Shown piece by piece: positions 18,230 to 26,255 of a stretch of 26,320 nucleotides of DNA. A program made the position numbers and the translations under genes. The notes under the pieces are model-generated. The model had not been told where the DNA came from. It did no database searches and was given only the letters and a program-made list of their open reading frames with translations. Source of the stretch: a virus; the IMG/VR virus record IMGVR_UViG_3300029787_000276, positions 1 to 26,320 of that record. One strand, 5' to 3'. Numbering within the stretch: position 1 is the stretch's first letter; each line of letters opens with the position of its first letter.

Positions 18230-19789
18230 ATGGAGCCAATATTAGTCACCAAATTTAAAGATATATTCACAGGGTTGGAGAGAGCCCATGGTGTATTTGA
18301 AAAAAAGAATGAGCCACAAGAAGGTTTGAAAGTGGAAGCTCATATGAAAACGGTCCACGAGCCACCGTCCTTGGATAAATTTGAAAGACATTTAAAAGGT
18401 GAATATCCTGCTATGGGTATCGTACCTATAAACGATGAGGATAAATGTAAGTTTGGTGCAATAGATATTGATATCTACCCTCTTGACCACAAAGAATTAC
18501 TTAAAAAAATAAAACAAAAAAAGTTTCCATTAATTATGTGTCTATCAAAAAGTGGTGGTGCACATTTATATTTATTTACAAAAGATTATGTCTCAGCAAA
18601 AGACATGCAAACTAAACTTAGCGAAATGGCAACTGCTATTGGCTATCCTAAAGCTGAAGTATTCCCTAAACAAATTGAGTTATATCAAAGAGAAGGGGAA
18701 GAAAAAAGAGATACAGGAAGTTGGATTAATCTACCTTATCACGGAAGAAGTCGTTATGGACTTAACAGTGTTGGTAGTGCCCTCAGTTTAGAAGAGTTTC
18801 TTTCTTACTACGATAACCTTGTTGTTGGTGCTCTCAAGTCGATTAAAACCGATTTCAAGAACGAGGTTATTAAAGACGGACCTCCATGCCTACAAATACT
18901 TACTGAACAGGGTGTTGCCGATGGCTCTCGCAACAACGCTCTGTTCAATGTAGGCGTATATTATCGTAAAGCAGATCCTGATAGTTATAAAGAGCTAATA
19001 GAAGAGTATAATAGAAGTTATATAACACCACCTTTAAAATCAGACGAAGTATTGATAGTTATAAAACAAGTTAGTCAAAGTGATAATAACGGTGCTCCTA
19101 AGTATATGTATCGATGTTCTCAGCCTCCTATTGAGTCTTTATGTAATAAAAGACTTTGTAAGAAAAGAAAGTTTGGCATTGGTAGTGAAGGTGATAGAGA
19201 CCACCCTGTCTATTCTGATTTGAAAGTTTATAAATCTGATCCTCCAAGATATTTCCTTAACGTTGATGATAGAAGAATTGAAATATCTAATACTGAAGAT
19301 TTGATGACACATAAAAAAATTATTCAAGCATGTTTAGAACAGCTTAATTCAGGGATTATGAATATGAGTTCTGCTGAGTGGAATCAAACATACAGTGATT
19401 TATTCGAGTCTATATCAATAGACTATCCTCCTGAGGAAGTCACAAAGAAAGGTGAGTTTAAAGAACTGTTAGAAGAGTTTTGTTTACACCAAGGAGAGGC
19501 TCTAACTATAGCTGATATATTTCTAGGAAAATCTTACACCGAAGACGGTTTTACTTATTTTGCTTTGAAGGATTTAATGGACCATTTAAAAAGAAACGAT
19601 TTTAAGGAGGCTAGACCTTGGGTGACAATGAGATTGAAAGAAGAATATACTGCTGAAGATTTGATTAAAACTATAAAGAATACAAGAGTGAGATTATGGA
19701 AAATAAAACAACTTACAATTGAAGAAGTTGAATTAGAAGTTCCTGAAATGAAAAAACAAAAAGATATAGAGGAGGATATACCGTTTTGA
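18230..19789 (+). CDS. Archaeo-eukaryotic-type primase (AEP/PrimPol-like)
   Basis: In the 519-residue protein the AEP catalytic set is visible: GAIDIDIYP (76-84, metal ligands D79 and D81), SKSGGAHLYLF (106-116, H112), and WINLPYHGR (165-173). GSRNNALFNVGVYYRK (231-246) looks like a PriCT-type helical domain. YRCSQPPIESLCNKRLC (293-309; C295, C304, C309) looks like a zinc- or cluster-binding site. The C-terminal 200 residues are unassigned. It has no helicase domain, unlike T7 gp4, so the primase and helicase functions are on separate genes here. The last residues, DIEEDIPF, copy the SSB C-terminal tip, and their codons also contain AGGAGG, the ribosome site of the next gene. Translation may be controlled by the RNA element at 18096. 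Confidence 0.85.
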   Translation: MEPILVTKFKDIFTGLERAHGVFEKKNEPQEGLKVEAHMKTVHEPPSLDKFERHLKGEYPAMGIVPINDEDKCKFGAIDIDIYPLDHKELLKKIKQKKFPLIMCLSKSGGAHLYLFTKDYVSAKDMQTKLSEMATAIGYPKAEVFPKQIELYQREGEEKRDTGSWINLPYHGRSRYGLNSVGSALSLEEFLSYYDNLVVGALKSIKTDFKNEVIKDGPPCLQILTEQGVADGSRNNALFNVGVYYRKADPDSYKELIEEYNRSYITPPLKSDEVLIVIKQVSQSDNNGAPKYMYRCSQPPIESLCNKRLCKKRKFGIGSEGDRDHPVYSDLKVYKSDPPRYFLNVDDRRIEISNTEDLMTHKKIIQACLEQLNSGIMNMSSAEWNQTYSDLFESISIDYPPEEVTKKGEFKELLEEFCLHQGEALTIADIFLGKSYTEDGFTYFALKDLMDHLKRNDFKEARPWVTMRLKEEYTAEDLIKTIKNTRVRLWKIKQLTIEEVELEVPEMKKQKDIEEDIPF

Positions 19790-20883
19790 AAAAATTAACG
19801 TCCCAAGTACAAGTCGACAATATCACTGACGAAATTAGTAAAATGTTTGATTATAATTTTGACGGTCAAACAGAATTTACAGTTCCTAATTTTAGAAATA
19901 TAAATAAGGATTTTAATATAGGTCTTATAGTCGGTGCATCAGGCACAGGAAAATCAAGTCTATTAAAAGATTTTGGAGAGGAAGAGAATATAGAGTGGGA
20001 CCAAAACAAGGCTGTTTGCTCTCACTTTGAAACATCAGAAGAGGCTCAAGAAAGATTATCATCAGTGGGGTTTAATACTATTCCCTCTTGGATGAAACCT
20101 TATCACGTTTTAAGCACAGGAGAAAAGTTTAGAGCAGACTTATCAAGACGCATAAAAGAAAATGCAATCATTGATGAGTTTACAAGTGTGGTAGATCGTA
20201 ATGTAGCTAAGTCTTGTTCTAATGCCTTGCAAAAATTTATAAGAAATAAAAATATTAAAAATGTTGTCTTTGCTTCTTGTCATTATGACATCATTGATTG
20301 GTTGCAACCTGATTGGGTTTTCGATACGAACTCAAGCAAAGTTGTGACAAGGGGGTTACTTAGGCGACCCAAGGTCGTTTTGGAAGTCGTTCCTTGTTCA
20401 CCCAAAATTTGGCCATACTTCGCTGACCATCACTATCTCACAGGACACATCAGTAATGCATCACGATGTTGGCTTGGAACATGGCAAGGAGTTCCAGTTG
20501 GATTTGCTTCAGTCATCTTCTTCCCCTCAGGAACAATCAAAGAAAAAGCATGGAGAGAACACAGGACAGTGATATTACCTGACTTTCAAGGATTGGGATT
20601 AGGAGTTCGTTTATCGGAAGCAGTAGCACAACAATTCACGAAGATCGGTCATCGTTTCTTTTCTAAAACAGCACATCCTCGTTTTGGTGAATATAGAGAA
20701 GCACATCCTGAAAAATGGAGACCAACAACACATAACAAACAAAATAGAAAAGATGATTACGAAAAAGAATTAAAAAGGTTAGAAGAAGGTAAAACAAAAA
20801 TTAGAACTTTTGGTGGTTATTCTCAAGAACTAAGAGAAAGACACAAAGAGAGGGTATGCTACGCACATGAGTTTATTGGTTAA
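19786..20883 (+). CDS. ABC-type ATPase fused to GNAT (possibly Mom-like) domain
   Basis: The protein has 365 residues with a TTG start (TTGA overlap with the primase stop, AGGAGG about ten bases upstream). Residues 1-190 are an ABC-type ATPase: GASGTGKS (50-57, Walker A), LSTGEKFRADLSRR (109-122, signature), NAIIDEFTS (126-134, Walker B) and H166. Residues about 195-320 are a GNAT domain: PYFADHHYLTGH (210-221), then WLGTWQGVPVGFASVIFF, then HRTVILPDFQGLGLGVRL (259-276, acyl-CoA-binding motif A). The C-terminus is a basic helix. Phage Mu Mom, which modifies adenine in DNA, is a GNAT relative, and this fusion in a replication operon makes a DNA-modifying enzyme plausible. Substrate unproven. 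Confidence 0.82.
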   Translation: MKKLTSQVQVDNITDEISKMFDYNFDGQTEFTVPNFRNINKDFNIGLIVGASGTGKSSLLKDFGEEENIEWDQNKAVCSHFETSEEAQERLSSVGFNTIPSWMKPYHVLSTGEKFRADLSRRIKENAIIDEFTSVVDRNVAKSCSNALQKFIRNKNIKNVVFASCHYDIIDWLQPDWVFDTNSSKVVTRGLLRRPKVVLEVVPCSPKIWPYFADHHYLTGHISNASRCWLGTWQGVPVGFASVIFFPSGTIKEKAWREHRTVILPDFQGLGLGVRLSEAVAQQFTKIGHRFFSKTAHPRFGEYREAHPEKWRPTTHNKQNRKDDYEKELKRLEEGKTKIRTFGGYSQELRERHKERVCYAHEFIG

Positions 20884-22471
20884 GAAAACTCCTACAGTTA
20901 TCATCGGTCCCCCTGGGACAGGAAAGACAACATTTATTCTTGATAAAATAGAAGAGTATCTCGCTAAAGAAGTTTCTATAGATGAGATAGCTTTCTTTTC
21001 TTTTTCTAATAAAGCAGTTGATGAGGCCAAACAAAGAGCCTCTCAAAAGTTTAAGGTTCCCATGAGTCATTTGGAGCACTTCAGCACGATGCACTCTTTT
21101 GCTTTAAGACAAATGGCTTTAACACGAGAACATATAATGAGTAATAATGATTGGAGGAACATATCAAATGAACTTAGGATTAATATTAACGTTAATAATG
21201 ATGATGACATATTTTTCAACAACTATGACGACAAGTATGTTGATTTAATAGAAAAATCAAAAAGAAGAGACATCTCTTTAAGAGATTGTTGGGCTATGTT
21301 TGCTAAGGATATAATTTGGCATAAACTAGAATACATAGATAAGGGCCTAAAAGACTATAAAAATTTCGGATATAAGAGCTTTACAGACGGTACAAATGGA
21401 TATCTCGTAAAAGATCAAGGGCCTAAAATAGACTTTACAGACCTTATAAAAAACTATGTAGAGGGAAGCTTTTATAAACCTTTTAAAGTAGTTTTCTTTG
21501 ACGAGTCTCAGGACATGTCCACGATACAATGGAAAATGGCAGAAAAGATTTGGAAGAATTCTGAGGAGTCTTATTTGGCTATGGACCCTAATCAAGCTAT
21601 CTATACTTGGGCTGATGCTGACGTAGCAAAGGCCATAGAAATAAAAGAAGAAGCAGAAAATTTAATTGTTTTGGATCAATCAAAAAGAGTGCCAAGAAAA
21701 GTATGGGAGATAGTCAATCGTGTTGAAGAACAGATTATTGGATACGATGATATCAAATGGTCACCAGCAAATAGAGACGGTTCGGTAGAATTTATTAGAG
21801 GTATTTATCATTTAAACATGGATGACGGAACTTGGCTTATTATGGGTAGAACAAGAACTATTCGTGATGACCTAGAAGAAGTCATGAGAAAGAAAAATAT
21901 TTTTTTTAGAGTCAAATTAAAAGATAGTAAGTACAGATATTCAGTTAAAACTCAGGAAAGAAATGCTATACTAACTTGGAAAGATTTGATGAGAGATGAA
22001 AAGAATGAGGTTCCTATTAAACTAATAGAAAATTTATATAAGTGTCTTGGAAAAGAATTTGTTTTAAGAGGTAATAAGAAAAAAATATCTGAACAAAGAA
22101 AAGCTTTTCCTGATAAGAAGTTATCTTTTACAGAACTCAAAGATGATTTTGGATTACAATCTGAGTTCGGAACTCCTTGGACTAGTGTAATGACAACGAT
22201 TAATACAGAAACAGTTGCTTATTTAGAAAATTTAGAGTCTAGGGGAGAAAATTTAGCTTTAGAGCCACGAGTCACATTATCTACCATACACCAACAAAAA
22301 GGTGGAGAGGCTGACAATGTTATCGTGTCTTTAGACATAGGAAAAATGGCGTATGAGGAATATAGGACGAACCCTATAAGTGAACACAGACTTTTCTATG
22401 TGGCGTTTTCAAGGGCTAAAGAAAACCTTTACATAATAACACCACAATCAAGAGAGGCTTATAGAATATGA
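20867..22471 (+). CDS. UvrD-like SF1 DNA helicase
   Basis: The 534-residue protein carries SF1 motifs: GPPGTGKTT (14-22, motif I), FFSFSNKAVDEA (43-54, Ia), FFDESQD (210-216, II), AMDPNQAIYTW (238-248, III), LDQSKRVP (269-276, IV), STIHQQKGGEADNV (V region) and FYVAFSRAKENLYI (VI). It is shorter than bacterial UvrD and has the 1B/2B domains reduced, as in phage versions. It overlaps the upstream gene by 17 bases and the polymerase by four (ATGA). With no DnaB or gp4-type helicase visible, it may be the replicative helicase of this phage. Confidence 0.9.
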   Translation: MSLLVKKTPTVIIGPPGTGKTTFILDKIEEYLAKEVSIDEIAFFSFSNKAVDEAKQRASQKFKVPMSHLEHFSTMHSFALRQMALTREHIMSNNDWRNISNELRININVNNDDDIFFNNYDDKYVDLIEKSKRRDISLRDCWAMFAKDIIWHKLEYIDKGLKDYKNFGYKSFTDGTNGYLVKDQGPKIDFTDLIKNYVEGSFYKPFKVVFFDESQDMSTIQWKMAEKIWKNSEESYLAMDPNQAIYTWADADVAKAIEIKEEAENLIVLDQSKRVPRKVWEIVNRVEEQIIGYDDIKWSPANRDGSVEFIRGIYHLNMDDGTWLIMGRTRTIRDDLEEVMRKKNIFFRVKLKDSKYRYSVKTQERNAILTWKDLMRDEKNEVPIKLIENLYKCLGKEFVLRGNKKKISEQRKAFPDKKLSFTELKDDFGLQSEFGTPWTSVMTTINTETVAYLENLESRGENLALEPRVTLSTIHQQKGGEADNVIVSLDIGKMAYEEYRTNPISEHRLFYVAFSRAKENLYIITPQSREAYRI

Positions 22472-24348
22472 GTAAACAAATTGGAATGTTTAAACCAAAA
22501 TCTGAATGGGTTCCACCTATGGATTTTCCTAACATTAAAGACGCTGACAAAATTGCAATTGATTTAGAAACTAAGGACCCAAACATTATGGAGAAAGGCC
22601 CAGGGTGGGCCACGAATGACGGAGAGATTATTGGTGTTGCTATAGCTGTAGACGGTTGGAAGGGTTATTATCCTATCAGGCATGAGACAGGATTTAATCA
22701 CGATCCACGGGTCGTGTTTGATTGGCTTAATGAAATGCTCTCAGGAGAAGGAGAAAAAATAGCTCATAATGCCACTTATGATTTCGGTTGGTTAGAAGCT
22801 GAGGGAGTTAAGTGGAATGGGCGTATCATTGATACAATGATAGTAGCTCCTCTTATTAATGAAAATAAATTTAGTTATTCTCTTAACGCAGTGTCTAAAG
22901 AGTATCTAGCTGAAAGTAAAAGCGAGTTCTTATTAAATGAAACTGCAGCACAATGGGGTGTTAATCCTAAAAGTGAGATGTTTAAAATTCCTTCTCAGTA
23001 TGTGGGAGAATATGCAGAACAGGACGCTGTGCTTTCTTTAAAGCTATGGGATAGATTAAAACCTGAGATTTCACAACAAGATTTAGAAACTGTATTTAAT
23101 TTAGAAACTGACTTAATTCCTATTCTTATGAAGATGAGAAAAAAAGGAGTGAGAATAGATTTAGAAAGATTAAAAAAAGCAGAAAAGACTTTTGTAAAAA
23201 AAGAAAATGAGCTTTTAAAATATGTTTTTGATGAGACTAATTTAAAGTGTGATATATGGGCGGCTCGTTCTATTGCTACTATATTTGATCAATGTAAAAT
23301 AGATTATCCTAAAACAGACAAAGGTAATCCTTCTTTTACAAAAAGCTTTCTAGAGTTTCATCCTCATCCTGTTCCAAAAGCAATTGTTCAAGCTAGAAAT
23401 TTCAACAAAGCACGGACCACGTTCCTCCATACGATAGAGAGATATCAGCATAAAGGTAGAATACACGCTAATGTTAATCAGCTACGAACAGAGAACGGTG
23501 GTACTTTGACAGGGAGATTTAGCTATTCTAACCCTAACCTTCAACAAATTCCTGCTAAAGATGATGCTGAGTCTGACATAAAAATAGGTTCTTTAATTAG
23601 AGGTTTATTTTTACCTGAAGAAGGAGAGAAATGGGGTTCTTTTGACTACTCACAGCAAGAGCCAAGACTTGTTAGTCATTACGCTAACATTGTTAAGTTA
23701 GAAGGAGCTGAAAAGATTGTTAAAGCTTACAACGAAGACAAGACTACAGACTTTCATACAATCATGGCTGAGATAGGTAACATACCTCGTAAGAGTGCTA
23801 AAACGATAAATTTAGGACTATTTTATGGCATGGGTGTGGGTAAACTATCTGATCAGTTAGGTATTGATCCTGAAGAGGGTAAATCTTTAATTAAACAATA
23901 TAATGAGAGAGTTCCTTTTGTAAGACAATTGGCTGATGCAGTATCAAATCATGCTCAGAAAAAAGGGGCTGTTAAAACTTTCTTAGGTAGAAGATGTCGT
24001 TTTGAGTTGTGGGAACCTAAGGCATTTGGTTCTTACAGGGCTTATCCTTTGGATAGGGCTAAAGAGGAGTATGGTGAATATACTCCTTTGAAAAGGTCAG
24101 GGACGTATAAGGCTCTCAATAGACTTATACAAGGCTCTGCTGCAGATCAAACAAAGAAAGCTATGGTAGATTTATATAAGGAAGGGATAACGCCTATGAT
24201 TCAAATTCATGATGAACTAGCCATTAGTTTCAATGGTGATAAAGAAGTTCAAAATAAAATAGTAGAAATAATGGAAAACACTATCGAAATGAGTGTTCCT
24301 TCTAAGGTTGATGTGGCCTTGGGAAAAAATTGGGGAGAAGCAAAATGA
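22468..24348 (+). CDS. polA: Family A DNA polymerase with 3'-5' exonuclease
   Basis: The 626-residue protein has an intact exonuclease: D32/E34 (IAIDLETK), D105 (NATYDFGWL) and Y182/D186 (EYAEQDA). The polymerase has motif A FDYSQQEPRLVSHY (D393), motif B RKSAKTINLGLFYG (441-454) and motif C QIHDELA (H581, D582, E583). There is no 5'-3' exonuclease domain, as usual for phage polymerases. In motif B the residue matching E. coli Phe762 is Leu449, a class common in marine viral surveys and linked there to slower or temperate-type replication. It is coupled to the helicase upstream and to a small gene downstream. Confidence 0.95.
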   Translation: MSKQIGMFKPKSEWVPPMDFPNIKDADKIAIDLETKDPNIMEKGPGWATNDGEIIGVAIAVDGWKGYYPIRHETGFNHDPRVVFDWLNEMLSGEGEKIAHNATYDFGWLEAEGVKWNGRIIDTMIVAPLINENKFSYSLNAVSKEYLAESKSEFLLNETAAQWGVNPKSEMFKIPSQYVGEYAEQDAVLSLKLWDRLKPEISQQDLETVFNLETDLIPILMKMRKKGVRIDLERLKKAEKTFVKKENELLKYVFDETNLKCDIWAARSIATIFDQCKIDYPKTDKGNPSFTKSFLEFHPHPVPKAIVQARNFNKARTTFLHTIERYQHKGRIHANVNQLRTENGGTLTGRFSYSNPNLQQIPAKDDAESDIKIGSLIRGLFLPEEGEKWGSFDYSQQEPRLVSHYANIVKLEGAEKIVKAYNEDKTTDFHTIMAEIGNIPRKSAKTINLGLFYGMGVGKLSDQLGIDPEEGKSLIKQYNERVPFVRQLADAVSNHAQKKGAVKTFLGRRCRFELWEPKAFGSYRAYPLDRAKEEYGEYTPLKRSGTYKALNRLIQGSAADQTKKAMVDLYKEGITPMIQIHDELAISFNGDKEVQNKIVEIMENTIEMSVPSKVDVALGKNWGEAK

Positions 24349-24575
24349 GAATAATGTATCAAAATGGTGAGTTATTGTTGAGTCTCACAAGAGATGAAGT
24401 AGATCACGTTAGTGAGAATAAAGGAACACCTGTTAAAATGGATATTAAAATGCTGAAGGTTCTTCACGAAGATATATCGAAAGCTGTTTTAAATCATTGG
24501 TCTAACGTAGAAGTTTGGGATGCAATAGAGGAGCACCTGAAGTCTCATAAAAACAAATCTAAAATTAAAAGATAA
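24345..24575 (+). CDS. Hypothetical protein, 76 residues
   Basis: The protein (MRIMYQNGELLLSLTRDEVD...) has strands at the start, then helices (MDIKMLKVLHEDISKAVL, WDAIEEHLKSHK) and a lysine-rich tail. ATG 24345 overlaps the polymerase stop as ATGA, with GGGGAGAAGC upstream. A longer frame from 24330 is less likely. It may be a polymerase accessory factor by position only. Confidence 0.66.
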   Translation: MRIMYQNGELLLSLTRDEVDHVSENKGTPVKMDIKMLKVLHEDISKAVLNHWSNVEVWDAIEEHLKSHKNKSKIKR

Positions 24576-24606
24576 ATGTATGTTCTCTATCGAATAGGAG
24601 AATATA

Positions 24607-24774
24607 ATGATCAAAATTTTAAAAACACTATCAAACTTTTTTACCTTAGAGCATGACGCTGATAGAGCTGTTAAACAATGGCTACAAACTGAGTATAAGA
24701 AAGATTGGCATGGTGCTTACGTTCAATTTAAAATGGACGGAACACTACCAAATCACGTCAGAAGAACTCTTTAA
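24607..24774 (+). CDS. Hypothetical protein, 55 residues, last rightward gene
   Basis: ATG 24607 follows AATAGGAGAATATA, a strong ribosome site. The frame begins MIKILKTLSNFFTLEHDADR and ends DGTLPNHVRRTL. It is basic, with one amphipathic helix (AVKQWLQTEYKK). Its stop and that of the opposing lysozyme share the palindrome TTAA (24771-24774), so the early and late transcription units meet with no intergenic space and no visible terminator. Confidence 0.66.
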   Translation: MIKILKTLSNFFTLEHDADRAVKQWLQTEYKKDWHGAYVQFKMDGTLPNHVRRTL

Positions 24775-25220
24775 GTATTAGCTACTATTTCAGCCAAATG
24801 CTCACATCTGTTAGTGGTCTGTTTATGCCACCTAGAATCTTTCATTTCTTCAGCTGCTTCTTTCCATTTCTTGACTCTCATATTTTTCCACATCTTGGAG
24901 AAGTTTCGAACACCTTGGGTTCCTAGCTGGAAAACCATTTCAACGATTACATGTTCTATGTGGGTAGGCAAATCGTGACCAACTTTTTCTTCTATCAATA
25001 GGTCAGCTCCTGCTGCTGCTCTATTTATGTCTAAATCAAACAGTTCATCTATCTCTTCTCTAGAAATCTTTTTTCCCTCAGGAAATCTCTCTTTTTCGTG
25101 TGGCTTTATAAGATGACCTATCCCGATAGTGGCTTTACCTAAACTATCTAAATAGACATGATCAACTATTCCCTCCGCAGAAGTGACTCGAGCCTTTAGC
25201 TCATCAGTTATTTTAATCAT
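24771..25220 (-). CDS. T4-type lysozyme (GH24 endolysin)
   Basis: The 149-residue protein has the GH24 catalytic set E16 (SAEG), D25 (YLDSLG) and T31 (ATIGIGH). The spacing 9 then 6 residues is identical to E11-D20-T26 of T4 lysozyme, and GIGH is conserved. The enzyme cuts peptidoglycan for release of progeny. There is no signal peptide, so a separate holin would be needed; none is seen next to it. AGAAAGAAGGAGT precedes the start. It is preceded on the same strand by a structural gene, suggesting late expression. A virion-associated muralytic role is the alternative. Confidence 0.9.
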   Translation of the reverse strand: MIKITDELKARVTSAEGIVDHVYLDSLGKATIGIGHLIKPHEKERFPEGKKISREEIDELFDLDINRAAAGADLLIEEKVGHDLPTHIEHVIVEMVFQLGTQGVRNFSKMWKNMRVKKWKEAAEEMKDSRWHKQTTNRCEHLAEIVANT

Positions 25221-25238
25221 AAGTTTTACTCCTTCTTT

Positions 25239-26255
25239 CTATCTAAGTTTATATCCTAAACCACTATATTTGTCTACGGTCCCACCGTCTTTAAACATTA
25301 AACTTGCACCAAAACCAAGATTACCACCTTTTCCTATATTAGCACTTAAATCAACAGGAACACCATTAATCATAACAGTATTACTGTATCCAATTCTTGG
25401 ATCTCCTGTAAAGGCATTGTCCAATCTAAAGTTGCCCATGTTAGTGTTTATTTGAGGATTTTGACTAAAATTATATAAGTCTAATAGACTTGGTAGTCCC
25501 ACATTATCTGCTCTATAATCATTAATATTTGTATTACTTAAATATTTCATAACTTCGTTTTCAAAAGTTTGATCATCCATTTTACTTGGAGGAAAAATAC
25601 TGTCTAAACGATTAGGATTAATTTTTTGATCATTAAAGGTGGGGCCTACAAAAGCTCCTCCTGTTGCATCTGCTCCACTTGAAAAAGGATCTCTTGCCTG
25701 TGAAGTATCAAACTGACTTTCACCTTTCAAAGCACTTGGAATACCTTGAGTGAAAAAATCTTTTCCTTTGCCATATAATCCTCTTAACAAAGATATTAAA
25801 GGAGTTCCCTTTTCAGCGAAACCTTTAGCAATACTTCCAAGACCATAGCCAATATCTCCTACTATTTCTTTAGGAGTAGGGCCAAATCGAAAAGCCAAAT
25901 CTTTCGCAACATCGGATACGTTTCTACCTCCTGGTGTCTCAGATAAAAATATAGGTTCTCCAGTATTCGTGTTTAAAACTGTATTACCTTTAGAATCTTT
26001 TAAAACTCTGTCATTTCTTATCAAAGAATCTTTAAACTGTCTTAGATTTCCCTCTTGACGAGTTCTTCTATCAATTCTTTCTGTAGGTATGTCTCTACGA
26101 TCACCAAAGAATTTTTGTCTTTGAAGTTCTCTAAAAGCAGATTTTTTTCCTTCAGAGGGTATAGAACTACTGCCTCCTGCTTGACCACGATTAGCTCTTA
26201 AACTAGCTGCATATGCTTTCTTACCAGCATCATATTTTTCTTGCAAAGTTGCCAT
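25239..26255 (-). CDS. Putative virion structural protein with glycine-rich C-terminus
   Basis: In the 338-residue protein the first 80 residues are very basic and polar (MATLQEKYDAGKKAYAASLR..., with FGDRRDIPTERIDRRTRQEG). The middle is glycine- and serine-rich with low complexity. The last 60 residues look like short amphipathic strands (VMINGVPVDLSANIGKGGNLGFGASLMF) ending KDGGTVDKYSGLGYKLR. No family is recognised. Position between the lysozyme and another late gene suggests a tail or internal virion protein. Its start overlaps the upstream stop by one base (TAATG). The KDGG-x-VD-x-Y end is shared with the gene upstream. Confidence 0.6.
   Translation of the reverse strand: MATLQEKYDAGKKAYAASLRANRGQAGGSSSIPSEGKKSAFRELQRQKFFGDRRDIPTERIDRRTRQEGNLRQFKDSLIRNDRVLKDSKGNTVLNTNTGEPIFLSETPGGRNVSDVAKDLAFRFGPTPKEIVGDIGYGLGSIAKGFAEKGTPLISLLRGLYGKGKDFFTQGIPSALKGESQFDTSQARDPFSSGADATGGAFVGPTFNDQKINPNRLDSIFPPSKMDDQTFENEVMKYLSNTNINDYRADNVGLPSLLDLYNFSQNPQINTNMGNFRLDNAFTGDPRIGYSNTVMINGVPVDLSANIGKGGNLGFGASLMFKDGGTVDKYSGLGYKLR

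Noticed and set aside
24605-24775. Terminator between the early and late convergent units
   Set aside because: No stem-loop with a U-tract is visible near the shared stop; the space is coding on one strand or the other.
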